16,401 nucleotides of DNA, taken from NCBI GenBank assembly GCA_902489295.1, contig CABTZM010000028.1, positions 1 through 16,401 on the forward strand. Reading direction: 5' to 3'. This DNA is from an uncultured Collinsella sp. Lineage in GTDB: Bacteria > Actinomycetota > Coriobacteriia > Coriobacteriales > Coriobacteriaceae. The notes beneath the pieces were generated by a model. That model was not told where the DNA came from. It was given only the letters and a program-made list of their open reading frames with translations, and made no database searches. Position numbers and translations under genes: made by a program. Below are positions 1 through 7,100 of this stretch, in pieces. Each line of letters starts with the position of its first letter. Within the stretch, counting starts at the first letter, position 1.

Positions 1-19
1 CGCTCCCGCAAACTGCCTC

Positions 20-48
20 TTGACAACTTATAGGAGCGTCGGTTTTAT
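20..48 (+). promoter_or_regulatory. Possible sigma-70 promoter upstream of the MerR gene
   Basis: A perfect -35 hexamer TTGACA (20-25) is followed after 17 bases by TTTTAT (43-48), a weak -10. It points toward the MerR gene and would give a leader of about 220 bases containing a palindromic repeat. A CGCTCC/GGAGCG pair (1-6, 33-38) followed by a T-rich stretch could instead be the tail of a terminator for an upstream gene, so the call is tentative. Confidence 0.35.
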
Positions 49-185
49 TTTTCATTTTCTCGGCATGGTCAAGGGTATTCAACTAAACGTAGTAGATAGG
101 CCCTTTTTGGGGCATACGACCTATTTAAAATCGGCGGCAAAGGCCGAGGTTCCCCTCATCCAAGCCGGGCAGCACGATTACCAGA

Positions 186-254
186 AAGTTGCGGTGATAT
201 AGTTCCTATTTAAGGCCCAAATGACCGAATCTAGGAACTATTCCACCGCAACTT
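186..254. repeat. Intergenic palindrome, family A, copy 1
   Basis: The arms at 186-208 and 232-254 are complementary over 23 bases with two mismatches near the centre of the stem, around a 23-base loop. The arm sequence (AGTTGCGGTG...TAGTTCC) recurs almost unchanged at 14917-14983, while the loops differ. Conserved arms with free loops point to a dispersed palindromic repeat rather than a gene-specific regulator. It ends 12 bases before the ribosome binding site of the MerR gene, so in the transcript it would form a hairpin in the leader. Confidence 0.75.
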
Positions 255-279
255 AGCAAGACATCTAAGGAGTTGCCTC

Positions 280-657
280 ATGAGGATTGCCGAAGTTTCA
301 AAGGAGTATGGTATTTCCGCCGATACGCTGCGCTATTACGAGCGCATTGGCTTGCTGCCTCGTGTACATCGCAACGAAAATGGCATACGCGACTACGATG
401 AACAAGACTGCGCGCGCATCAAGTTCGTCAAGTGTATGCGCGGCGCCAACGTTTCAATCGAAGCACTCATCGAGTACATGCAGCTTCTAGAGCAAGGCGA
501 CGGCACCATGGCGGCGCGCAGAGCCATTCTCGAAGAACAGCGCGACCAGGTCACCGAGCGCATTGCCGAAATGCAGGCCGGCCTCGATCGCCTCAACTAC
601 AAGATTGCCCACTACGACGACCTCATCCACGCCTGCGAGCAGAAGACAGCAAAGTAG
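280..657 (+). CDS. MerR family transcriptional regulator
   Basis: This 125-residue protein is a MerR-type DNA-binding regulator. Residues 1-70 form the winged helix-turn-helix domain: an opening like MRIAEVSKEYGIS, the RYYERIGLLP block at 18-27, and a wing containing GIRDYDEQD. Residues 75-115 form the usual long dimerisation helix, rich in E, R and Q. Family members bind as dimers to promoters with long spacers and untwist them. The C-terminal effector region is minimal and has one cysteine (C119), so there is no metal-binding cysteine set like that of MerR or CueR, and the ligand cannot be predicted. This resembles the YyaN/AdhR-like group often found beside oxidoreductases, but no such gene is adjacent here. 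The start is fixed by AAGGAG at 267-272, seven bases before the ATG. A repeat element begins four bases after the stop. Confidence 0.9.
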   Translation: MRIAEVSKEYGISADTLRYYERIGLLPRVHRNENGIRDYDEQDCARIKFVKCMRGANVSIEALIEYMQLLEQGDGTMAARRAILEEQRDQVTERIAEMQAGLDRLNYKIAHYDDLIHACEQKTAK

Positions 658-660
658 CAG

Positions 661-740
661 ACGCCAGACCGCCCATAGGCTGCCCGGCGTTTGCCCAGAT
701 AAAACCTGCCAAAATAAACCTGTCCCTTTTTGGCAGGTTT
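661..740. repeat. Double-hairpin repeat, family B, copy 1
   Basis: The element holds two hairpins. The first is ACGCC/GGCGT (661-665, 686-690) with an inner GCC-CATA-GGC. The second is a perfect 13-bp stem (702-714 with 728-740) around a loop carrying AAACCTGTCCC. The same sequence occurs at 1112-1192 and, inverted and shorter, at 4718-4756. Read on the minus strand, the second stem is followed by TTTTAT, so it could act as an intrinsic terminator in that direction. It sits between the MerR stop and the ribosome binding site of the next gene. Confidence 0.8.
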
Positions 741-756
741 GACGAGCGGAGGACAT

Positions 757-1077
757 ATGCGTGACGTAGCCGAAAGCGACTGGAAGATGTTTAAGAAACT
801 GCTCCCTGAATGGCAAGAACGCCATATGGAGAAACTCATCGATCAGTACATCGAGATACTGAACGGCAGCGGTGAAGCCTCCAATAGGTTTTGGGCGCTA
901 GAAGAGCGCATCAATAGGGATAAGCTGTCCTCAGGAGTGCTGGCGAACGACATTCGCCGCAGCACAATGCATCGCGAGATAGCCAACTTACTTATCGACA
1001 ACGTAATTACCCTCGACGATCTTGACGGTTTTACCGAAGACATCAAGAGCTATGCACAGCACTGGATTGGTCAATAA
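757..1077 (+). CDS. Small conserved helical protein of unknown function
   Basis: This 106-residue acidic, soluble-looking protein is predicted to be nearly all helix, with no signal peptide or membrane segment. It resembles a family of roughly 100-residue proteins in gut Firmicutes and Actinobacteria. The recognisable features are an opening like KLLPEWQERHMEKLI, a central basic stretch with RINRDK, an R-S-x-M motif near residues 68-71, and a closing VITLDDLDGF block. Members have sometimes been labelled 'multidrug transporter' in databases; nothing in this sequence supports transport. The start ATG at 757 is chosen because GGAGG lies at 748-752, five bases upstream. An in-frame TTG at 730 lies inside the repeat and has no ribosome site. 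The gene follows the MerR gene on the same strand after 99 bases. The two could be co-transcribed, but a functional link is only a guess. Confidence 0.82.
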   Translation: MRDVAESDWKMFKKLLPEWQERHMEKLIDQYIEILNGSGEASNRFWALEERINRDKLSSGVLANDIRRSTMHREIANLLIDNVITLDDLDGFTEDIKSYAQHWIGQ

Positions 1078-1111
1078 GAGCACTGAGCAACAAACATCCC
1101 CCAGCAAAACG

Positions 1112-1192
1112 GGGCAAACGCCAGACCGCCCATAAGCTGCTCGGCGTTTGCCCAGATAAAACCTGCCAAAATTAACATCCCTTTTTGGTAGG
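1112..1192 (-). terminator. Double-hairpin repeat, family B, copy 2; likely terminator of the ABC permease
   Basis: The first hairpin is a perfect 11-bp stem GGGCAAACGCC/GGCGTTTGCCC (1112-1122, 1143-1153). The second is CCTGCCAAAA/TTTTGGTAGG (1162-1171, 1183-1192), with one G-T pair. On the minus strand the second stem starts immediately after the permease stop codon and is followed by TTTTAT, which fits a Rho-independent terminator. About 75 bases are shared with the copy at 661-740, including loop bases that termination alone would not conserve, so this is a repeat element serving as a terminator. Confidence 0.7.
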
Positions 1193-3958
1193 CTATTCGG
1201 CACTCTTGAGGGCGCCGACCATGTCGATCTTGTTGAGGGTTCGGTTGGTGGCGAGGTTGACGATGATCGTGAACGCAAAAGCCAGCACCACGGCGAGCAC
1301 GTAGCTCAACGGCTCGACCTCAACGTCAAAGTAGAGCGACGGCATCTGCAGGATGTACGTAAAGCTCTCGGCCAGCGCGCCGCCCAGCGGCACGCCCAGC
1401 GCGGCACCGATTGCTGTGAGAATCAGCGTCTCCTTGTTGACGTAGTGGTGTACCTCGCCGCGACGGAAACCCAGCACCTTGATGGTCGCCAGCTCGCGCT
1501 CGCGCTCCGAGATGTTGGTGTTGGACAGCGTAAACACCACCACAAACGACAGACACGCCGCCATAAAGGTCACAAGCACCACAACCGAGTTGATGATGGT
1601 GAAGTTAGCCTCGTAGTTCTCCCAATGCTCAGCCGTGCTCGAGATGGTGAGCCAGCCATCGTTCTTGAGCTGCTTGCTAAACGCAATTTGATCGGCTGAC
1701 GACCCCTTGAGCAGCGCAAAGATGCCATTAAGACGAGCGCTTTGACCAAACGCGCGCTCGTAGGTGCTCTGCGTCATATAGAGCGTGTTGCCCAGATAGT
1801 TAAGCGAAATGTCACTCACCTCGACATCGGCGACGTTGAGCGACGAGTCTTGAACCTGGGCCGTATCACCCGGCTGAATCCCCAGCACCAGCTGTGAGCT
1901 CTTGCTCAAGTACACATCCCCGTCACGCAAAGAAAGCGGCTCCTTGGACTCATCCTCCAGGCACACGTAGTCGTCCAAGTCGCCCGTACGGTCATCGGGC
2001 ACCACGACCAGCTGCACGGTCTCGCTCTTGCCACCATACGTAAAGGTGACGTTGTCAGTCATGATCGGCAGCGTCGAGGTCACGGTCACATCGGAATCCT
2101 TGGCTGCACTGCGCTCGTCGAGCGCCGCACACGTCTGCGTAAAGTCATCGGGGTTGGCAACCGCCAAAAGGTCATAGCGCGTAATGTGCCCGTACTGCTT
2201 GGGCGAAAGCGCCACCGATGTGTCACGAATGCCCATACCGCAGATCACGAGCGCCGTGCAGCCCGCGATGCCAAAGATGGTCATAAAGGCACGCTTTTTG
2301 TAGCGGAACAGATTGCGCGCGGCCACCTTGTTCAAAAAGCCCATGCGGCGCCAAATAAAGCCAATGCGCTCGAGGAAAATGCGCGAGCCGGCGCGCGGGG
2401 CCTTGGGGCGCATGAGCGAGGCCGGGGTCTCGGCCATCTCGTGGCGGCAAGCGATAATCGTGGCGCCCACCACGCCCACAGCAAACAGCGCCACCGAAAC
2501 GATCGAGGACACGATGTCGTACGAAAGCAGCATCTGGGGCAGCGAGTACATGTCGTCGAACACCGTAAACAGGAACAACGGCAGGCCCACAAAGCCGATG
2601 ACATTGCCGAGCACGCCGCCGATTAGACAGGCCCACAGCGAGTAGTCCACGTATTTGGACAGAATGCGCCCGCGCGAATAGCCAAGCGCCTTGTACAGGC
2701 CGATGAGCGTGCGCTCCTCCTCGACCATGCGCGTGGCAGTGGTGAGGCTGATGAGCACGGCGACGATAAAGAAGATGAACGGGAACACCGTGGCGATGGC
2801 CTCGATTGAGGAGCTATCGCTCTCGACGCTCGAGTAGCTTGCGATGTTATTGCGGTCCTGGATATACCAGGTGCATTCGCCCAAGTCGGAGAGCTCGGCG
2901 CGGGCATCGGCGGACTGTTGGTCGGCGGCGGCGCGGCGCTGGTCTAGGTCGGCCTGCGCCTGCGCACGCTCCTCGCTGCCCTCGGCCATGCGGTTAATGT
3001 TGTCCTGCTCGATCCCAAAGACCATATTCGCCTGGCGCTCAGCTGCATCCAAGTTCGCTGGCGTGTCGACCGTCAGCTCCTTGGCGCGCACCTTCTCGCG
3101 CTCGTCGCGAATCTTATCGATATTGGCTTTGACCTCGTCAATCTTTGCCGTATAGGCATCGGAATAGGAGTTGAGGTCCTTAGCTCCTTCGACGACCACG
3201 TGGATCGCGGAATAGGACGACGACGTCGCGGCATCCTCACTCACGTAGAACTTGTAATCCGCGGCCGAGGCGGCGCGGAAAGCGTTGACCGTCGAGTCGG
3301 AGCTCACGTCGGTGGGATCGAGAACCTCGGCCGTGATGGTGTAATCGCATGCGGCAAACTGGTCCTTGGCGCTTTGGTTCGACGAGCTCGCATCGTTGGC
3401 GGCAAAGCTCACCGTATCGCCGAGTTTTTTGCCCGAAGCCTTTAGAAAGCGCGAGGTCACTGCCACTTCGCCCGAAGTCTCGGGCAGCTCGCCACGCACC
3501 AACACCGGTTGATCGATATTCTCTTTAGAGAGACTCTGTACAACAACACGCTCGTGCGTAGTGCCGACGGCAGTATAGGCGGTCTCTGTATAGATGCCCT
3601 CGGCCGTCTCGACGCCATCGACCTCTTGGATGGCAGCAAGGTCATCAGCGGTCAGACCATAGGTCGACTGCACGTTGATGTCATAGACATTCTGCTGGTC
3701 AAAGTAGGCGTCGACCGAATCGCACAGGTCCTCGCAACCCGCCTTGAGGCCGCACATCACGCTCACGCCGAGCGCCGTGATGACCACGATAGACAAGAAG
3801 CGCTTGAGACTGCCGCGAATCGTGCGGTAGATGCCACGGCGAAACACCGTCGGCACCATGTCGTTTGAGCTTTGGGCAGTGCGGTAGGTCGTAAAATCCT
3901 GCTCGCGCTCCGTGCCCTGCGCGTCGCGGCGTTGGCTGTTCTGGCGATTCTGATCCAT
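1193..3958 (-). CDS. ABC transporter permease, FtsX/MacB type
   Basis: This large permease (921 residues) has two FtsX domains. Residues are counted from the GTG at 3970; subtract 4 for the chosen ATG. After a polar N-terminal tail, one membrane helix lies at about 58-76, followed by a large extracytoplasmic domain that includes a helical, charged, coiled-coil-like stretch at 275-360. The first FtsX domain (about 394-515) carries three membrane segments and the cytoplasmic turn EERTLIGLYKALGYSRG. A fifth membrane segment lies near 562-580, then a second extracytoplasmic domain, then the second FtsX domain (about 792-920) with ERELATIKVLGFRRGEV. Such proteins use mechanical force from the ATPase to move lipids, lipoproteins or peptides, or to signal across the membrane; the substrate here is unknown. 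The ATG at 3958 lies five bases after the ATPase stop. A GTG at 3970 overlaps the ATPase end and is also possible. The two genes are evidently coupled. Confidence 0.93.
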   Translation of the reverse strand: MDQNRQNSQRRDAQGTEREQDFTTYRTAQSSNDMVPTVFRRGIYRTIRGSLKRFLSIVVITALGVSVMCGLKAGCEDLCDSVDAYFDQQNVYDINVQSTYGLTADDLAAIQEVDGVETAEGIYTETAYTAVGTTHERVVVQSLSKENIDQPVLVRGELPETSGEVAVTSRFLKASGKKLGDTVSFAANDASSSNQSAKDQFAACDYTITAEVLDPTDVSSDSTVNAFRAASAADYKFYVSEDAATSSSYSAIHVVVEGAKDLNSYSDAYTAKIDEVKANIDKIRDEREKVRAKELTVDTPANLDAAERQANMVFGIEQDNINRMAEGSEERAQAQADLDQRRAAADQQSADARAELSDLGECTWYIQDRNNIASYSSVESDSSSIEAIATVFPFIFFIVAVLISLTTATRMVEEERTLIGLYKALGYSRGRILSKYVDYSLWACLIGGVLGNVIGFVGLPLFLFTVFDDMYSLPQMLLSYDIVSSIVSVALFAVGVVGATIIACRHEMAETPASLMRPKAPRAGSRIFLERIGFIWRRMGFLNKVAARNLFRYKKRAFMTIFGIAGCTALVICGMGIRDTSVALSPKQYGHITRYDLLAVANPDDFTQTCAALDERSAAKDSDVTVTSTLPIMTDNVTFTYGGKSETVQLVVVPDDRTGDLDDYVCLEDESKEPLSLRDGDVYLSKSSQLVLGIQPGDTAQVQDSSLNVADVEVSDISLNYLGNTLYMTQSTYERAFGQSARLNGIFALLKGSSADQIAFSKQLKNDGWLTISSTAEHWENYEANFTIINSVVVLVTFMAACLSFVVVFTLSNTNISERERELATIKVLGFRRGEVHHYVNKETLILTAIGAALGVPLGGALAESFTYILQMPSLYFDVEVEPLSYVLAVVLAFAFTIIVNLATNRTLNKIDMVGALKSAE

Positions 3959-3963
3959 GGGCG

Positions 3964-4665
3964 CTACCACTCGATTGTCTCGATAGGCACGGGATTTTGC
4001 TGGACCGTCTCGCTCTCCACGCGACCACTCTTAAAGCGGATCAGGCGATCAGCCATGGGCGCGAGTGCAGAGTTGTGCGTGATGATAATGACCGTGATGC
4101 CCTGTTTGCGGCAGGTATCCTGCAGCAGCTGCAAGATCTGCTTGCCAGTTTTGTAGTCGAGTGCGCCCGTAGGCTCGTCGCACAGGAGCAGCTTGGGGTT
4201 CTTGGCCAGCGCGCGGGCGATGGACACGCGCTGCTGCTCGCCGCCCGAAAGCTGTGCCGGAAAGTTGCCCAGGCGCTCGCCCAGGCCAACCTGGCGAAGC
4301 GTTTGTTCGGCATCAAGCGAATCGGGGCAGATCTGAGCTGCGAGCTCGACGTTCTCAAGCGCCGTCAGGTTGGGAACCAGATTGTAGAACTGAAAGACAA
4401 AGCCAACGTCGGCGCGGCGGTATTCCACAAGCTGTGCCTCGTTGGCAGCGCTCACGTCACGCCCGTCCACCGTCACGGTGCCAGAAGTTGCCGTGTCCAT
4501 GCCGCCCAGAATGTTGAGCGCCGTAGTCTTGCCGGCACCCGAAGCACCCAAAATGATGGCGAGCTCGCCGCGCTCGACCGTAAAGCTCGCGCCGTCGAGC
4601 GCATGAATGCGGGCATCGCCCTCGCCGTATGCCTTGATGACGTCTTTGAATTCGATATAGGCCAT
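3964..4665 (-). CDS. ABC transporter ATP-binding protein, MacB/LolD type
   Basis: This 233-residue cytoplasmic ATPase partners the FtsX permease encoded immediately downstream. All nucleotide-binding motifs are intact: Walker A GASGAGKTT at 40-48, Q-loop glutamine at 92, signature LSGGEQQR at 139-146, Walker B ending in LLLCDEP at 159-165, the D-loop ALD, and the H-loop histidine at 197 (ITHN). The VFQFYNLVPNLTALENVEL block is typical of the LolD/MacB/FtsE branch, which works with FtsX-fold permeases rather than classic exporters. The C-terminal tail after about 215 is short and polar. The ATG at 4665 has only a weak GGGAA upstream. A copy of the family B repeat lies 53-91 bases upstream of the gene. 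Confidence 0.95.
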   Translation of the reverse strand: MAYIEFKDVIKAYGEGDARIHALDGASFTVERGELAIILGASGAGKTTALNILGGMDTATSGTVTVDGRDVSAANEAQLVEYRRADVGFVFQFYNLVPNLTALENVELAAQICPDSLDAEQTLRQVGLGERLGNFPAQLSGGEQQRVSIARALAKNPKLLLCDEPTGALDYKTGKQILQLLQDTCRKQGITVIIITHNSALAPMADRLIRFKSGRVESETVQQNPVPIETIEW

Positions 4666-4717
4666 CGATCGGTTCCCATCTGGTCGGATAACTCTTTAGT
4701 ATTACCCATTTCGCACC

Positions 4718-4756
4718 GACCAAAAAGGGACAGGTTTATTTTGGCAGGTTTTATAT
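4718..4756 (+). repeat. Double-hairpin repeat, family B, partial inverted copy 3
   Basis: This stretch matches the reverse complement of the second hairpin of copies 1 and 2, including the conserved loop AGGGACAGGTTTA and the trailing TTTTAT. The left arm has drifted (two central mismatches), leaving a six-pair CCAAAA/TTTTGG core plus an outer ACC/GGT. The first hairpin is absent. The element lies between the divergent ABC ATPase and fluoride-response units. Confidence 0.75.
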
Positions 4757-4806
4757 GGGGGAATGGCGGGTGTAGGCGAGGCATTAAGGCTACCCAAGTC
4801 AACCAT

Positions 4807-4835
4807 TTGACCCAAACCACGCCCGCCGCTATGAT
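4807..4835 (+). promoter_or_regulatory. Sigma-70 promoter of the fluoride-response unit
   Basis: TTGACC (4807-4812) and TATGAT (4830-4835) are separated by exactly 17 bases. Transcription would begin near 4842, at the first base of the predicted fluoride aptamer. That agreement between two independent predictions supports both. Confidence 0.75.
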
Positions 4836-4841
4836 GCCGCT

Positions 4842-4917
4842 GCGGAATGAATGTCTCCGCTGGGTGCGCTAGCCAAGCTGTCGCGTCGCCCTAAACCGCC
4901 TTGTTGCTGATGACTTC
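4842..4917 (+). promoter_or_regulatory. Fluoride riboswitch (crcB motif)
   Basis: Stem 1 is GCGGA/TCCGC (4842-4846, 4856-4860) around the loop ATGAATGTC. After an extra hairpin of about 30 bases (4862-4891) come AAACCGC, a short loop, and GCTGATGACTTC (4906-4917), which matches the conserved 3' part of fluoride aptamers. The loop bases GAATGTC can pair with GACTTC (4912-4917), with one bulged T, and this is the characteristic pseudoknot. Stem 2 is weak (two GC pairs), and the insert after stem 1 is unusual in length. The last conserved bases form the start of the terminator stem, as in known transcription-controlling fluoride switches. Fluoride binding would stabilise the pseudoknot and prevent termination. 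The downstream gene is a fluoride-type CLC, as expected. Confidence 0.8.
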
Positions 4918-4968
4918 TGCTGTTACGTGATGCCCCTTGGGTATCACGTAACAGCAGGAGTCTTTTTT
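4912..4968 (+). terminator. Riboswitch-controlled intrinsic terminator
   Basis: A 20-bp stem (4912-4931 with 4943-4962) has a single G-T pair and can extend inward by a few more pairs. Six T residues follow (4963-4968). Its 5' arm begins with GACTTC, the strand needed for the riboswitch pseudoknot, so terminator and ligand-bound aptamer exclude each other. The ribosome site GGAGG of the CLC gene begins six bases after the T run. Confidence 0.85.
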
Positions 4969-4982
4969 GTTTTGGAGGAGAA

Positions 4983-6219
4983 GTGTCGGAAAGCAGCGCA
5001 TCGAGCAGGGTTAAACTCCTGGTCAACACCTATAGCGGTCTCGTGCTCATGGGCGCTGTCGGAATCCCTATTGGCATCATCGTTGGCGCCATCTGTGCCC
5101 TTTTTGGTCGTGTGCTCCTGGCAATCGGCGCCTTCCGGGACGCGCACGTCGCACTGCTCCTTCCCTTTCTCGCCCTCGCGGGTCTGGCCATCGTATTTGC
5201 CTACCGCACCTGGGGCAAAGGCACCGATCGGGGCATGAGCTTAGTATTTGACGTAGGCCACGGACGCGAGGACGCCATCTCCCCGCGTTTGGTGCCGCTC
5301 ATTATGCTGAGCACGTGGGGGACGCATCTCTTTGGCGGTAGTGCGGGACGCGAGGGCGTAGCGGTGCAGATCGGCGCCACCGTCTCGCATTGGATCGGCC
5401 GACGTCTACCTTTCCGAGACCCCGGCAACACGTTTTTGCTTATCGGCATGGCCGCCGGCTTTGCCGGACTCTTCCGAACGCCCCTCGCCGCCGCGATCTT
5501 TGCGATCGAAGTACTGGTCGCAGGACGCATGGAATACCGCGCGCTGTTTCCCGCGCTTACAGCCTCGCTCGCCGCAAGCATGACCTCCGGCGCTCTGGGG
5601 CTCGAGAAGTTTGAGGTCGCCGTTGCCGCCTCGTATGCGCTCGACCTCCCCGGTCTTGGACGGCTGGCGTTGTTGGGTATCGCGTTTGGCATGGTCGGTG
5701 GCGCCTTTGCCTGGTGCCTTGCCCATGCTAAGCCCCTTGCAGCGCGGCTGCTCCCCAGCCCTTACATACGCGTTGCCGTTATGGGCCTTGCGCTGTCGGC
5801 GATTCTGTTCGTGCTGTGGCAGGGGCGATACTGCGGCCTTGGCACCAACCTGATATCCGCGGCACTGGGGTGACAACGGCGAGGCGTCGCTCATGCCTTG
5901 GGACTGGGCGCTCAAATTCGTACTCACCATCGCCACGCTTGCCGCAGGATATCAGGGTGGCGAGGTGACGCCGCTGTTCTCCATCGGAGCCAGCCTGGGT
6001 GTCGTACTCGCCGGGATTCTCGGCATGCCCGTCGAGCTCTGCGCCGCACTGGGCTACGCAGCCGTCTTTGGCAGCGCCACCAACACGCTGCTCGCGCCGA
6101 TCCTCATTGGCTGCGAGGTCTTCGGTTTCGGTAATCTGCCGGCGTTCTTCATCGTCTGCGTTGTGGCATATCTGTTCAACATGGACAAATCGATCTACGC
6201 CCTGCAAGAGCGAGCGTAG
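4983..6219 (+). pseudogene. Fluoride-type CLC antiporter (CLC-F), frameshifted
   Basis: A GTG start at 4983, preceded by GGAGGAG, opens a frame of 296 residues that stops at TGA 5871-5873. Skipping one G of the run GGGG (5867-5870) restores a 411-residue protein ending at 6219, the usual size for the family. The join then reads ALG-DNGEASLMPWDW. The first part has the gating glutamate motif GREG (122-125) and GMAAGFAGLFRTPLAAAIFAIE. At the central anion site it has GMSLVFD (Met85) in place of the serine motif of chloride CLCs; Met at this site is the mark of fluoride/proton antiporters. The second part holds GGEVTPLFSIGASLG and the last membrane helices. CLC-F proteins export fluoride from the cytoplasm as dimers. 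An ATG at 5893 with GAGG upstream might allow a separate second half. This may be a real mutation, a sequencing error, or less likely recoding at GGG-TGA-C. Confidence 0.85.
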
Positions 6220-6279
6220 AAAGATGTCCAAGCAGGTGGTCTCAACCGGAAACGGCATGCCGCTCTGAGGCTGTATTCC

Positions 6280-6323
6280 GGGACGCGCTTTCCGCTTGGC
6301 ACGCTATTCGGAAAGCGTATCCC
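6280..6323. other. Hairpin between convergent CLC and ogt genes
   Basis: The arms 6280-6294 and 6309-6323 pair over 15 bases with one mismatch and one G-T-type pair, around a 14-base loop. Placed between the ends of two convergent genes, the hairpin may serve as a two-way transcription stop, but neither side carries a clear T run. Confidence 0.45.
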
Positions 6324-6363
6324 GTTCTATTGTGGCGTCTTGGCTATGCAAAGCGCCCTGGCG

Positions 6364-6942
6364 TTACCCCTCGTACGCACCCTCAAGCCGAAGCAGCCAC
6401 TCCTTGCGGTCGAGGCCACCGGCATATCCGTTGAGCGACCCGTCAGCGGCAACCACGCGATGGCACGGCACGATAATCGAAATGGGATTACGCGCAACCG
6501 CAGCCCCCACGGCACGCGGGGACACAACGGGAGCCTCATTTCCCGGCACACGATGTCGAGCCGCAACACGCTGGGCGATTTCGCCATACGTAGCGACATC
6601 GCCACGCGGGATAGAAAGCAGCTCAAACCAAACCTCACGCTGAAACGCCGTGCCAATCATATGCAACGGCGGCGTAAACCGAGGTTCCTGCCCTGCAAAA
6701 TAAGCATTCAGCCAAGCCCAAGAACGCTCAAGCACCGAAGAAGCCGCGCCATTTGCCGGACTCACCGAAGACATCCCACCGGTACCGGAAACCGCATCGG
6801 CGCCTTCAACGTGCTCCGCATCTTCTTTGAGCAGCGTAGAGCCAAAGTGCTCCTGCCCCTCAAACCAAAGCCCCGTCAAACCGCGGCCATCAGCGGCAAG
6901 CAAGATTTCGCCCAAAGGCGAAGCAAATGTCGTCGCGACCAC
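6364..6942 (-). CDS. ogt: Methylated-DNA-protein-cysteine S-methyltransferase
   Basis: This 192-residue DNA repair protein transfers the alkyl group from O6-alkylguanine (and O4-alkylthymine) in DNA to its own cysteine in a single-use reaction. The active site is IIVPCHRVV with Cys160. The DNA-binding helix-turn-helix is at about 98-150 (TAFQREVWFELLSIPRGDVATYGEIA), and the substrate loop follows as GSLNGYAGGLDRKEWLL. The N-terminal domain is the Ogt/MGMT ribonuclease-like fold with PLGEILLAADGRGLTGLWF. A stretch at about 42-68, rich in Gly, Ser, Ala and acidic residues, is probably a disordered insertion and explains the length being above the usual 160-175. The start is a GTG at 6942 with GAAAGGAG six bases upstream, which settles it. 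The gene appears to stand alone. Confidence 0.95.
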   Translation of the reverse strand: MVATTFASPLGEILLAADGRGLTGLWFEGQEHFGSTLLKEDAEHVEGADAVSGTGGMSSVSPANGAASSVLERSWAWLNAYFAGQEPRFTPPLHMIGTAFQREVWFELLSIPRGDVATYGEIAQRVAARHRVPGNEAPVVSPRAVGAAVARNPISIIVPCHRVVAADGSLNGYAGGLDRKEWLLRLEGAYEG

Positions 6943-7100
6943 CGGCGGCTCCTTTCAAAACTCCGCAACATAATACCGCGAATTGTGCAGACAACCCCGC
7001 AGATACGTCCGGACAGACCCGATTGTCCAAGGGAGGGCGTTTTCCCTCTCAATATCAGCCGACACCGAGTCGCAATGCCCAAAACGATGTCCGGCAAAAA

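Noticed and set aside
20..202. 60-residue plus-strand frame beginning at TTG
   Set aside because: Its start codon is the TTGACA of a possible promoter, there is no ribosome site, and its end runs into the family A palindrome.
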